DNA from: JAZNQL01 sp045531205
GTDB lineage: Bacteria > Bacillota > Clostridia > UMGS1883 > UMGS1540
Assembly: GCA_045531205.1 (NCBI GenBank)
Contig: JAZSDN010000002.1
Span: 1-64,000, forward strand
Length of the DNA stretch: 64,000 nt
Direction of reading: 5' to 3'
The translations under genes were made by a program, and so were the position numbers. Of this stretch, positions 55,885 to 63,264 are shown piece after piece. Under the pieces are notes generated by a model, which did no database searches, was not told where the DNA came from, and saw only the letters and a list, made by a program, of their open reading frames with translations. Numbering within the stretch: the stretch's first letter is position 1; each line of letters starts with the position of its first letter.

Positions 55885-56070
55885 TTATTTCTTATCGGGC
55901 AGCTCCGCAAATTTAACCTTGCAAAGATAACCGAACCTACGGCAACCGCATTGTTCACAAGTGCCTTTTTCTTTTACAGATTGAACATACTTTACATCTT
56001 CAATAGTTTGAAAGTCTTTTATCTTCTCTGCACAAGGCTTGCAAAGAAACATTTCCTCATATTCCTGCAT
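55885..56070 (-). CDS. Small Cys-rich protein
   Basis: 61 residues: MQEYEEMFLCKPCAEKIKDF, KGTCEQCGCRRFGYLCKVKF. Five or six Cys in CxxC and CxxCxC arrangements, likely one or two zinc sites. One-base overlap with the gene above. Function unknown. Confidence 0.65.
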   Translation of the reverse strand: MQEYEEMFLCKPCAEKIKDFQTIEDVKYVQSVKEKGTCEQCGCRRFGYLCKVKFAELPDKK

Positions 56071-56348
56071 TAATTCACCTTCTTTCTTAATGCTCTTATC
56101 GCTGATTCTTCATCAAGAAAAATTCTTTTGCCGATTTGGTCAATATCATCAAGCCTGAATTTTCCTCTGTAAACATAACCCTTTTTGCTGATGATAAAGA
56201 CCGTATCACCCACTTTACAAGGCAACTCAATAACAAGTTCCTTGTTCTTATAAAAATAGCATTCATTAGGGTGTATTTTGCTTGCCTGTCCGTTATCTTC
56301 AAGAGCTTGACACAACTCATAGTGAAAACATTCTTTACAATTTTTCAT
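56070..56348 (-). CDS. Cys-containing protein with LPCKVGDTV module, copy 1
   Basis: 92 residues: CKECFHYELCQAL, PNECYFYKN, LVIELPCKVGDTVFIISKKG, ending FLDEESAIRALRKKV. Common early-phage family with a small beta-barrel after a Cys knuckle. Paralogous to the next gene upstream. Function unknown. Confidence 0.7.
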   Translation of the reverse strand: MKNCKECFHYELCQALEDNGQASKIHPNECYFYKNKELVIELPCKVGDTVFIISKKGYVYRGKFRLDDIDQIGKRIFLDEESAIRALRKKVN

Positions 56349-56352
56349 TTTG

Positions 56353-56832
56353 TTACCTCGTTTTTAATGCTTTTTCTGCGGCTTCACGGTTGAGAAATAC
56401 GGTTTTGCCCCAACAATCGTCTGAACACTCGGCATTAATATCTTTGAAAAAAGTATGAAAATTTGTTATATTTTCATGGTCAAACATAAAGCCTGTGCAA
56501 ATTGTTTCAAAAATTCTCAAATTATCGTCCGAGCAATCTATAAATCCGCAATCATGTTCAAACGGACACTCTACCGCACCTGTACCTGTGAAATAATCAT
56601 CGTCACGGCTCATATACACATTTGCACAAGTGGTAATTACATACACTGTATCGCCCACCTTGCAAGGTAGTTCAACTATGAGAGATTTATCCTTAAATTC
56701 AGAACATCTATCCTCAATGTCAGGAATTTCATCGGATTTTCCTTTTGCACATAAATCCCAAACATCTTTGTCTAAATCCGAAGGTAAATAACCGCCGCAA
56801 GCGTCACGATTATAGCATTCTTTACAAGTCAT
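56353..56832 (-). CDS. Cys-containing protein with LPCKVGDTV module, copy 2
   Basis: 159 residues: MTCKECYNRDACGGYLPSDL, RCSEFKDKSLIVELPCKVGD TVYVITTC, ending KTVFLNREAAEKALKTR. A second copy of the module with an inserted Cys-rich stretch (ECPFEHDCGFIDCSD). Role unknown. Confidence 0.7.
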   Translation of the reverse strand: MTCKECYNRDACGGYLPSDLDKDVWDLCAKGKSDEIPDIEDRCSEFKDKSLIVELPCKVGDTVYVITTCANVYMSRDDDYFTGTGAVECPFEHDCGFIDCSDDNLRIFETICTGFMFDHENITNFHTFFKDINAECSDDCWGKTVFLNREAAEKALKTR

Positions 56833-57446
56833 ACTGTTGACACCTCTTTACACATTTTTAAATTATCTAAAAATCCGACAACTTTGCCGTTTTCAATAAG
56901 CGTAAATTCACAAACAAACTTATTCCAAGAGGACAATCTTTTTCTGTAAAACCACCATTCAACATTATCGTCACAGCTTGAAGGGTGAATTACAAAATAC
57001 TTACATCTTTTCGGCAACTCTCTTATATCTTTTGCAATTTCGTAAAAGCGTTCTTTTATGTGTTCACAATCTTTGTACTCCGAAACACCAAAATTGTTTT
57101 CTACAAACTTTTCAATGCAATCGGCAACAAAATCTTTGTCTTTTGCGTTAAAAACACTCAATCCCGAAAGCTCCCACAACACTCTATCGTATTGAATATC
57201 GCTGTTGTTTATCCTTTCGTTAAGCATTCCGTGTCGTCTGTCTTGTTCTGCTTTGTCGAAGCAGAAACCGCACCACGATAAATAACTTTTTTCAATCTTG
57301 CCGATTTGGATTCTTTCGTGTACTTTTATATATTTACACATCAAAATATCCCAAACGACAGGGGGGAATAAATAACTATTGTGATATGTGCTATATTCTT
57401 TGCCTTTCCAATCTTTGCTGATTTCCCACAAGCTTGTATAACTCAT
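56829..57446 (-). CDS. Hypothetical 205-residue protein
   Basis: MSYTSLWEISKDWKGKEYST, then WCGFCFDKAEQDRRHGMLNE, RERFYEIAKDIRELPKRCKY-type middle (HIKERFYEIAKDIRELP) and WWFYRKRLSSWNKFVCEFTL. Trp/Cys-rich. No family recognised; overlaps the next gene by 4 nt. Confidence 0.6.
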   Translation of the reverse strand: MSYTSLWEISKDWKGKEYSTYHNSYLFPPVVWDILMCKYIKVHERIQIGKIEKSYLSWCGFCFDKAEQDRRHGMLNERINNSDIQYDRVLWELSGLSVFNAKDKDFVADCIEKFVENNFGVSEYKDCEHIKERFYEIAKDIRELPKRCKYFVIHPSSCDDNVEWWFYRKRLSSWNKFVCEFTLIENGKVVGFLDNLKMCKEVSTV

Positions 57447-57467
57447 TCTGTTACCTCATTTCCAATA

Positions 57468-57695
57468 TCAAAACTTACCATTAACAAAACGCTCCTTTTC
57501 ATTTAAAACTTTATCAAGGCATTCCTTGCAGATGTATCTACCCTGCGAAGCCGAAAAATATAAGTTTGCAAGTTTTTTATCGCAACAAGGGCAAGTCATT
57601 CTGTGTAAAACTGTTGGTTTTGATTTTAATTTAAACAACTTTCTTTTTGTATCTGCAAGAAACATATCGGTGTACGGTGTAGGAAAATCAATCAT
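57468..57695 (-). CDS. Small zinc-finger-like protein
   Basis: 75 residues from MIDFPTPYTDMFLADTKRKL with GAAAGGAAG upstream. TCPCCDKKLANLYFSASQGR YICKECLDKV has two CxxC knuckles. The longer frame above belongs to the gene before it. Function unknown. Confidence 0.65.
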   Translation of the reverse strand: MIDFPTPYTDMFLADTKRKLFKLKSKPTVLHRMTCPCCDKKLANLYFSASQGRYICKECLDKVLNEKERFVNGKF

Positions 57696-57936
57696 TGGTT
57701 TTCTTCCTTTCTCCATAACTACAATAATTATTTGGTTGAACATAAAATTTATCAAAGGCAGTATGACAAACGCACCAAGCAAATCCATTATTTTCATCAA
57801 CATAGTGCTTACAATCCTTGCACCTTACAACCTCAACCACATCGGCAGCAGGCACTCTTTCAATAGCATATTTATACGCTGGGTCTTCGTGTTCAATAGA
57901 TAATAATGCAACTGATTTTTCTATGTATTCAGCCAT
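57688..57936 (-). CDS. Small Cys-containing phage protein
   Basis: 82 residues from MAEYIEKSVALLSIEHEDPA. IERVPAADVVEVVRCKDCKHY and WCVCHTAFD...YCSYGERK. The PAADVVEVVRCKDC pattern is typical of many Firmicutes phages. Likely zinc binding; function unknown. Confidence 0.75.
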   Translation of the reverse strand: MAEYIEKSVALLSIEHEDPAYKYAIERVPAADVVEVVRCKDCKHYVDENNGFAWCVCHTAFDKFYVQPNNYCSYGERKKTND

Positions 57937-58198
57937 TGCTCTTACTCTCCTTATCCCAATTATCAAGCTCAACATCAAAGCCGTATTTCTGTAATATTTC
58001 GGTAGAGTATTTATACTTCATTCCGTAAAATGTATGAGTGCTTAAATAAAAGTGATGTTCAAAATAGTTATCATCAGTTTCTTTTGTTTCAACTTTCGGA
58101 ACAATCCAACCACACCCTATAAAAACATCAATTTCAAGTTTGTAATTTTCGGATTCAAGTCCAACTAAATCTTCCCAATTCTTTATGAATTTAGCCAT
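57929..58198 (-). CDS. Hypothetical 89-residue protein
   Basis: MAKFIKNWEDLVGLESENYK, CGWIVPKVETKETDDNYFEH HFYLSTHTFYG. Acidic with aromatic clusters, overlapped at both ends. Unrecognised. Confidence 0.6.
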   Translation of the reverse strand: MAKFIKNWEDLVGLESENYKLEIDVFIGCGWIVPKVETKETDDNYFEHHFYLSTHTFYGMKYKYSTEILQKYGFDVELDNWDKESKSNG

Positions 58199-58346
58199 TG
58201 TCAGCCCTCCTGTTCCACCAACCACACTCTGCACAAACTTTACCGTAACCCGCTTTTTCTACAAGCTTTGAATGACATTTCGGGCAAGTTATTCTTTCAC
58301 TCTTTTTACGCTGTGTATTGCGTTTAATTTTTCTTGTTATGCTCAT
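58191..58346 (-). CDS. 51-residue zinc-ribbon protein
   Basis: MSITRKIKRNTQRKKSERIT CPKCHSKLVEKAGYG then KVCAECGWWNRRADNG. Basic N-terminus plus CxxC...CxxC ribbon. Overlaps the genes on both sides by 8 and 23 nt. Function unknown. Confidence 0.7.
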   Translation of the reverse strand: MSITRKIKRNTQRKKSERITCPKCHSKLVEKAGYGKVCAECGWWNRRADNG

Positions 58347-58515
58347 TTGCTTTCACTTCCTCATAAACATAATTCAAATACTCTCGGCATACACCACCAA
58401 GATTTGCGACAGACACCTGCATTTGTTGACCTGCATATTTTTTAAGCTGTGTCAGATGTCTTTCACACTCGTTAAAGGGGCAATTCATATTAGTGCAGTA
58501 TGTTATATCAGCCAT
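58324..58515 (-). CDS. Small Cys-containing phage protein
   Basis: 63 residues from MADITYCTNMNCPFNECERH, then QQMQVSVANLGGVCREYLNY. The CxxxxCPxxxxCxR pattern is widespread in Clostridia phages. Function unknown. Confidence 0.7.
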   Translation of the reverse strand: MADITYCTNMNCPFNECERHLTQLKKYAGQQMQVSVANLGGVCREYLNYVYEEVKANEHNKKN

Positions 58516-58696
58516 TGTCAGCCCTCGTTTCCCAAGCTTCGATTGCTTCTTTTTTTGTTTTATATGCCCAAGTTTTAGGTATAACGCTGCAATGGGATTT
58601 TGTAATATTGCATTCAACAAAATATCTGCCGTCTGTACCTTTTTGAAGTATTGCTTCGCCGCCACAAAACGGACAGGGTTTTAATTTATTCGGCAT
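58508..58696 (-). CDS. Lar-like restriction alleviation protein
   Basis: 62 residues: MPNKLKPCPFCGGEAILQKG, YFVECNITKSHCSVIPKTWA, KKEAIEAWETRADNG. This is the Lar family pattern (LKPCPFCGG...C...T...AIxxWN). Lar of Rac eases type I restriction; here activity is inferred by family. Confidence 0.75.
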   Translation of the reverse strand: MPNKLKPCPFCGGEAILQKGTDGRYFVECNITKSHCSVIPKTWAYKTKKEAIEAWETRADNG

Positions 58697-58874
58697 TATT
58701 CACACCTTCTTTCGTTCTATTAAAAATCGAATTGTGCATAAGCATATAAAGTTCAAGATATAATCCTGCGGGTAATGACAATAATGTTCTATGCAGAACC
58801 TCTATATCAATTTTGCAAGGTTCGTCGCTAACAGTAACGAGAATTTCTTTGATATTGTCATAACAATTCGGCAT
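58686..58874 (-). CDS. Hypothetical 62-residue protein
   Basis: MPNCYDNIKEILVTVSDEPC, LHRTLLSLPAGLYLELYMLM. RBS GGAG 9 nt before the ATG. Helical; function unknown. Confidence 0.55.
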   Translation of the reverse strand: MPNCYDNIKEILVTVSDEPCKIDIEVLHRTLLSLPAGLYLELYMLMHNSIFNRTKEGVNNAE

Positions 58875-58876
58875 TG

Positions 58877-59092
58877 TCACTCACTCCTTTCAGCAAGCAG
58901 CTTCACTATCGGTATAAACCAAATAGGGCAGTACATCACCCAGCAAAAGAACCTGTCGCCCAAATCTACTGCCAAATTTGATTTTTCAAGCTCTTTGCGG
59001 TCTTTTATCCAAACAAAGAAAAAAGGAAGAAACAAGATAAGCTGCAACGCAATATATATTAATTCTTCTACCCAAAAATTCATTTCAGGCAT
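58877..59092 (-). CDS. Small membrane protein
   Basis: 71 residues from MPEMNFWVEELIYIALQLIL with a hydrophobic helix LQLILFLPFFFVWI and a second WVMYCPIWFIPIVKLL. Possibly two membrane helices. Function unknown. Confidence 0.6.
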   Translation of the reverse strand: MPEMNFWVEELIYIALQLILFLPFFFVWIKDRKELEKSNLAVDLGDRFFCWVMYCPIWFIPIVKLLAERSE

Positions 59093-59097
59093 TGTCG

Positions 59098-59601
59098 TCA
59101 CTCCTTTCCACTTCTTAACATACAGAACAATAATTCAATAATTGACCGATTTCGTTCTCGTTGGTGTGCTGCTCTTATCGTTTCAAGTTTCCAATATGCA
59201 GTATCATCATATAGCTCTGTTGGATTTTCAAATTCTGAATACTTATCCTTACTTATATGAACAGGACACAAAACACCGACATTGTACGGGATTTCGTTAA
59301 TTACTTCCTTGTATGTTTTCATAGGCATTACAAGATAGTTTTTTTCTGCAATGAAATTTACACCGAAACCACTATTAAAATCAGCCTTGCAACTTTTAAC
59401 TTCGTAACAAATGAAAATTCCTTTTTCTAATCCGCTTACTGAATATTGATAAGGCGGCTCAAATTGCAAAAAATCAATTCTTCTTACATTGTTTGTTCCA
59501 TAATCAAGAGTGACTTCGCTTGCCCAATATTTACCTCTTTTCAACAATTTTTCTCGTTTAAGAAGTTCGCCCAAAAATCGGGTTGTTTCTTTTCTGTTCA
59601 T
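59098..59601 (-). CDS. PD-(D/E)XK nuclease-like protein
   Basis: 167 residues. RRIDFLQFEPP supplies the Asp, ICYEVKSCKADFNSGF supplies the ExK, and AEKNYLVMPMKTYKEVINEI follows. The MmcB/VRR-like core suggests a nuclease fold. Start MNRKETTRFLGELLKREKLL. Could cut host or competing DNA. Confidence 0.7.
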   Translation of the reverse strand: MNRKETTRFLGELLKREKLLKRGKYWASEVTLDYGTNNVRRIDFLQFEPPYQYSVSGLEKGIFICYEVKSCKADFNSGFGVNFIAEKNYLVMPMKTYKEVINEIPYNVGVLCPVHISKDKYSEFENPTELYDDTAYWKLETIRAAHQRERNRSIIELLFCMLRSGKE

Positions 59602-59810
59602 TAACTCTCGCTCACCTTTTCGTCATTTTCTTCAACCCATTCATATTTCTGATTCCAAAGCCATCTAATGGCAGCAAGCATATTGTCTTTTTTAATGCTG
59701 TTATGGGTAGCTATATTCATTACAATAAAAATTGCTTCTGCTTTTTCTTCGTCGGTAAATTCTTCGCTATTGATTTGCAGAAAAATCGCCATTGCTTTTC
59801 CTTTGCTCAT
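59601..59810 (-). CDS. Hypothetical 69-residue protein
   Basis: MSKGKAMAIFLQINSEEFTD EEKAEAIFIVMNIATH, NMLAAIRWLWNQKYEWVEEN D. Resembles small proteins found next to nuclease genes in phage early regions. Function unknown. Confidence 0.6.
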   Translation of the reverse strand: MSKGKAMAIFLQINSEEFTDEEKAEAIFIVMNIATHNSIKKDNMLAAIRWLWNQKYEWVEENDEKVSES

Positions 59811-60139
59811 TCCGTATCACCTGCCATTTCTTTTTTTGTTTCATTTACTGCCTGTTCAATTCCTATGGTGAACATTCCATAATCTCTGCTGTTACAATGG
59901 TTTGACAGCAAATAATGATGTTCATGTATAGTTTCAAGCAACCTTTCCGCAAACTCTCTCGCTCCGTCACAATAACCTTTCTCATATTGCTGTCGGTCAT
60001 AATTTAAGGCTTTTATAAGTTCTTTTTTATCAACATTTACACCGACATTTTGAATGGCTCTCATAATTTGTTCTTCTTGATTTTTTACTATTCCCATTTG
60101 AATAGCAGAAATAGTAAGGTCTATCGGGGATTTATACAT
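59807..60139 (-). CDS. Conserved phage protein
   Basis: 110 residues: MYKSPIDLTISAIQMGIVKN QEEQIMRAIQNVGVNVDKKE LIKALNYDRQQYEKGYCDGA. The MYKSPI start and ALNYDRQQYxxGYxxG segment are very common in Firmicutes phages. Function unknown. Confidence 0.75.
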   Translation of the reverse strand: MYKSPIDLTISAIQMGIVKNQEEQIMRAIQNVGVNVDKKELIKALNYDRQQYEKGYCDGAREFAERLLETIHEHHYLLSNHCNSRDYGMFTIGIEQAVNETKKEMAGDTE

Positions 60140-60158
60140 TGTTTATTTACACGCTCCT

Positions 60159-60359
60159 TTACAGTTCTTCAAGACATCTTTCGTACACATATTCGGACAA
60201 TTCTTTCCTTAACCATTCTGCCATTGGCATAGGTGCTACGATTACGCCATTTTTAAGAAGAAAATCGGCAACATATTCCACATCAACATCTGTGTCTATT
60301 GACTTTCCCGTTAATAGCTTAATTAACTTTTCTCTGTCTGTCATTACTCTGTCTGTCAT
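60159..60359 (-). CDS. Hypothetical 66-residue protein with duplicated start
   Basis: MTDRVMTDREKLIKLLTGKS, MAEWLRKELSEYVYERCLEE. The first ten residues come from a 15-bp tandem duplication that repeats the start codon, so either ATG may serve. Similar small proteins occur in phage early regions. One-base overlap with the radical SAM gene. Confidence 0.65.
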   Translation of the reverse strand: MTDRVMTDREKLIKLLTGKSIDTDVDVEYVADFLLKNGVIVAPMPMAEWLRKELSEYVYERCLEEL

Positions 60360-61054
60360 TACTCTGCACCTTCCATTTCTGCTCTTAAACTATCTTTTAT
60401 GTAATAGTCAATGCCTAACTTTTTGCAAAGTTTTTCTGCTTTTCTGCCGAAGTCTTTCCAATCAATATCTGACGGGTAATAATTTAATTTGCCGATTTTG
60501 ACCTTATCAACAAAGGGTGCAACCAAGTGAAGATTGATAAAAAACTCTTTTTCGTTCGTTACAGGTTCAAAGGAAACCCAAGTTTTTATGCCACGGCTAT
60601 GTGCTTCCGCAAGAGCGTCAACTCTCGCTTTCCATAATGGATTTCTGCCGTTTCCAATGCCGTCAAGGGTAATACCGTACCAATCGTTTTCATCGAGCAA
60701 ATCAAAATCTCGGCTGCCGTCACCTTTTGTGAGTATCTGCACATTATTACCGCTGTCTTTAAGTATCTTGATTATTTCTCTTGTAGGTGTGCTGTCATAA
60801 CCTGTTGGGTATGGGTCACAAGTAAAACAAAGGTGAATGAGCTTGCCTGTGATACCCTCACGCTCAATCTGTTTTTTTACTTCTTCAACAATGTTTTTTC
60901 TCGGCTCAACACACTTATGAAAATTATCTCTTGTTTTGCGTAAAACATTCGGTGCAAAACAGTAATAACATTCGTGCGGGCAGCCTGTATAAATGTTTAT
61001 AGCATAATCGCCGTATTCTTTTGCCTTGCCCTTTGGCTCATATATTGGTTTCAT
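60359..61054 (-). CDS. Radical SAM protein
   Basis: 231 residues. NIYTGCPHECYYCFAPNVLR has CxxxCxxC for the 4Fe-4S cluster; LCFTCDPYPTGYD, ILTKGDGSRDFDLLDENDWY GITLDG and WVSFEPVTNEKEFF fit the SPL-like/Rv2578c group. Substrate is not predictable; DNA or RNA base chemistry is possible given the neighbouring RNA module. Confidence 0.85.
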   Translation of the reverse strand: MKPIYEPKGKAKEYGDYAINIYTGCPHECYYCFAPNVLRKTRDNFHKCVEPRKNIVEEVKKQIEREGITGKLIHLCFTCDPYPTGYDSTPTREIIKILKDSGNNVQILTKGDGSRDFDLLDENDWYGITLDGIGNGRNPLWKARVDALAEAHSRGIKTWVSFEPVTNEKEFFINLHLVAPFVDKVKIGKLNYYPSDIDWKDFGRKAEKLCKKLGIDYYIKDSLRAEMEGAE

Positions 61055-61096
61055 TTTATAACTCCTTTTCTGAATTTTCTGACTTTTTATAACAAT

Positions 61097-61124
61097 AAAT
61101 AAACCGCTTTTACACGGCTTATTT
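61097..61124 (-). terminator. Hairpin between XRE and radical SAM genes
   Basis: AAATAAGCCG/CGGTTTATTT stem on the minus strand (one G-U pair) with an 8-nt loop. No clear U-run. It overlaps the XRE stop. Confidence 0.45.
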
Positions 61125-61412
61125 AGTCATTCGCAGTTTTTCTATAAGTGAATTGCTTTCAAGTATATCTTCAAGCTTGCAATCAAGAGCAATGCTCAAT
61201 CTGCAAAGTGCTTCAAGTCTTGCTCCGTTAATTGCTCCTGCTGTCTGCTCGTAATACTGAATTCTTCGTGTAGGCACTCCCGAAACAACTGATAGTTCAT
61301 ACTGTGACATACCCTTTTTCACTCTCAATCTTTGGAGCTTCGTTTCTGCGATACCCTTTTTTGCTCTGATTTTAGCCGCCTGAACAGGTGACATACCCTT
61401 TTTTGATTTCAT
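61119..61412 (-). CDS. XRE-family regulator
   Basis: 97 residues from MKSKKGMSPVQAAKIRAKKG with GGAAGTGG upstream. LRVKKGMSQYELSVVSGVPT RRIQYYEQ is the helix-turn-helix. A KKGMSP-like N-terminal repeat (KKGMSPVQ...KKGIAE...KKGMSQ) is notable. Regulator of unknown target. Confidence 0.75.
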   Translation of the reverse strand: MKSKKGMSPVQAAKIRAKKGIAETKLQRLRVKKGMSQYELSVVSGVPTRRIQYYEQTAGAINGARLEALCRLSIALDCKLEDILESNSLIEKLRMTK

Positions 61413-61434
61413 CTTCACCACTTCCTTAATAATT

Positions 61435-61857
61435 CTATCCGACAAATACAATGCCGTTTTCTTTTGCCCATTGCTGGGCTTGTTTGTCCTGCTCTCTCAA
61501 ATATTTATCAAGGGCAGGCATTAAATCGTCGTTTTCAACTGCGGTTAAATACTCGTCAATATCATCAAACGCAAACATCACATAATATTCTCTCTGTAAT
61601 GGTGGTTCGTTTTGTGTGTATATTGTTGGGTCAATAACCGTTTCGTGTTCATCAAGTATGAAGCAATGGCGGCAATAAAGCCCCGCCATTACCTCAACAT
61701 ATCCGTAAGCAACTTTCCATTTATCCGCTCGGAAATTGCTTATATAATCCGTCACAACTTCAAACACATTGTTATAGCAATGCTTTACTTGTAGATATTG
61801 CTTGCAATGCTCATAAACTGCTTTGCTTTGCTCAATGTTCAGTTGATGTTTTCTCAT
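61435..61857 (-). CDS. Conserved phage protein
   Basis: 140 residues: MRKHQLNIEQSKAVYEHCKQ, WKVAYGYVEVMAGLYCRHCF ILDEHETVIDPTIYTQ. The YGYxEVxxGxxCRHCFxxD...VIDPT pattern is a known uncharacterised phage family. Function unknown. Confidence 0.7.
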   Translation of the reverse strand: MRKHQLNIEQSKAVYEHCKQYLQVKHCYNNVFEVVTDYISNFRADKWKVAYGYVEVMAGLYCRHCFILDEHETVIDPTIYTQNEPPLQREYYVMFAFDDIDEYLTAVENDDLMPALDKYLREQDKQAQQWAKENGIVFVG

Positions 61858-62110
61858 TTTTACCACCTACCGCAAAGTATCGTAAGCCGTAAGTATAGCT
61901 GTAACTGTGACCGCCCTCTGACTTTTCAACCTTTAATCGGTCTTGATATTTTTCAAGCAATGCTTCTTTGTAAGCTTCCTGCTCGTTGTTGTTGCGTGTA
62001 TGACCTATGCAATCAATGTACACTTGAACAGCTTCCATACTCTCTAACGCTTCGCAAATTTCATTAAAGGATTTCTCGTTAAAGTAATTCTGTCCGTTTA
62101 TGACTTTCAC
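61832..62110 (-). CDS. Hypothetical 92-residue protein
   Basis: GTG start with GGGGAG upstream: MKVINGQNYFNEKSFNEICE, AVQVYIDCIGHTRNNNEQEA YKEALLEKYQDRLKVE. Overlaps the next gene by 26 nt. Family not recognised. Confidence 0.55.
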   Translation of the reverse strand: MKVINGQNYFNEKSFNEICEALESMEAVQVYIDCIGHTRNNNEQEAYKEALLEKYQDRLKVEKSEGGHSYSYTYGLRYFAVGGKNEKTSTEH

Positions 62111-62111
62111 T

Positions 62112-62675
62112 TTAATTCTCCCCTTTTGCGTATCGTGGCAAGAACAGATTTTGTAACTTTTTGCTTTGACGGTCAATGTTCTGCTGAATACCCACAATAT
62201 CGTGAGCAAAATTCAAATCATCTGCTTTTAACAATTCGTTCAGCTTTAACCCGATTTCTGCGTGTACATTCTCAATATCCATAATCAAGGACATTCTATC
62301 AAACATCAGTAAATCCATTTCCTCGGCTCTTTTGGCAATTTCTACAACGGTCAATTTTTCGGCTTTTTCCATTTGCTTTTTCACCTCATTAAAAAAGTTT
62401 GTTAAAATCTCAATCTGTTCATCTGACAAGTCTGCAAAATTTCCGTCATTGCCGTATGCTACAAATACCGCTGTTCCTGCAATAACATCATTCCCAATCG
62501 GGAAGTTAGCGGGCAAGCCGTTTAACTTCCCTTCTTCATTACACACAAGGCAAATGCCTTGCCCCGTGCTTACTGCTTCAATGTAACCGCCGACAAGCTT
62601 TTGAAGTGTTGATAATTCGTTTTCAATATCCTCAACCCTCGGCTCTTTGCCAACTTCTTTAATGATTACTCTCAT
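62112..62675 (-). CDS. DUF3846 protein with helical extension
   Basis: 187 residues from MRVIIKEVGKEPRVEDIENE. The first 100 residues are DUF3846 (LVGGYIEAVSTGQGICLVCN EEGKLNGLPAN; NDVIAGTAVFVAYG). The remaining about 85 residues are helical (DRMSLIMDIENVHAEIGLKL). DUF3846 is frequent in phages and conjugative elements; function unknown. Confidence 0.8.
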   Translation of the reverse strand: MRVIIKEVGKEPRVEDIENELSTLQKLVGGYIEAVSTGQGICLVCNEEGKLNGLPANFPIGNDVIAGTAVFVAYGNDGNFADLSDEQIEILTNFFNEVKKQMEKAEKLTVVEIAKRAEEMDLLMFDRMSLIMDIENVHAEIGLKLNELLKADDLNFAHDIVGIQQNIDRQSKKLQNLFLPRYAKGEN

Positions 62676-62688
62676 TTGAAAATCGCCC

Positions 62689-63012
62689 CTATTCTTCATA
62701 TAGTGTTAAGTTCCAAGCGTTACCCAATTCGTAATACAAGCCGTACCCTTTGAGAATATCGTTAAATTCCTCTTGCAGCTTATAGGCTCTTGAAGATGTT
62801 CCGTTGAACACTTCATATAAAGCACCTTCAAAGCTCATGCTCAAAATGTCACCGACATACTCAAAATAATCTTTTGGGTTTGCTTCTTCCTCTTTGGATT
62901 TCTCGTAAACTACCTTGCCATTGTAGTACACCCGTACATCAATCCACAATTCTTTTTCGTCCAACCATTGAAGAATTTCTTTGGCGAGTTTTTCAATTTT
63001 TTGGCTTTTCAT
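62689..63012 (-). CDS. Hypothetical 107-residue protein
   Basis: MKSQKIEKLAKEILQWLDEK, VYYNGKVVYEKSKEEEANPK, MSFEGALYEVFN. GGAGGGGG lies before the ATG. Related to small alpha/beta phage proteins; function unknown. Confidence 0.6.
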   Translation of the reverse strand: MKSQKIEKLAKEILQWLDEKELWIDVRVYYNGKVVYEKSKEEEANPKDYFEYVGDILSMSFEGALYEVFNGTSSRAYKLQEEFNDILKGYGLYYELGNAWNLTLYEE

Positions 63013-63034
63013 TATTACCCCCTCCTTCAATACT

Positions 63035-63063
63035 ATTATATCAAAAAATAGGGATAATAACAA
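63035..63063 (-). promoter_or_regulatory. Promoter of the right-arm operon
   Basis: TTGTTA (63058-63063), 17-bp spacer, TATAAT (63035-63040) on the minus strand. Lies just before the 107-residue gene. Confidence 0.65.
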
Positions 63064-63076
63064 AAACAATTAGATG

Positions 63077-63253
63077 TTAATTAATTTTGTCTTTAACTTT
63101 GGTTTTATAAACAAACTGAACAATGCCAATATCAAAAGCTCCGATAAGTTCATTCTCTTTGTAGAGTTTAAAGAAATTGTCTGTTTCTTCAATTCTATCT
63201 GCTTCAAGATTAGCCGTTGTATCGGTTGTTGTTTTTACAATCACTCTCCACAT
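63077..63253 (-). CDS. Hypothetical 58-residue protein
   Basis: MWRVIVKTTTDTTANLEADR then DNFFKLYKENELIGAFDIGI VQFVYKTKV. Compact beta-rich protein with no family recognised. Lies 11 nt after the PcfJ-like gene. Confidence 0.6.
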   Translation of the reverse strand: MWRVIVKTTTDTTANLEADRIEETDNFFKLYKENELIGAFDIGIVQFVYKTKVKDKIN

Positions 63254-63264
63254 ACTTTCACCCT

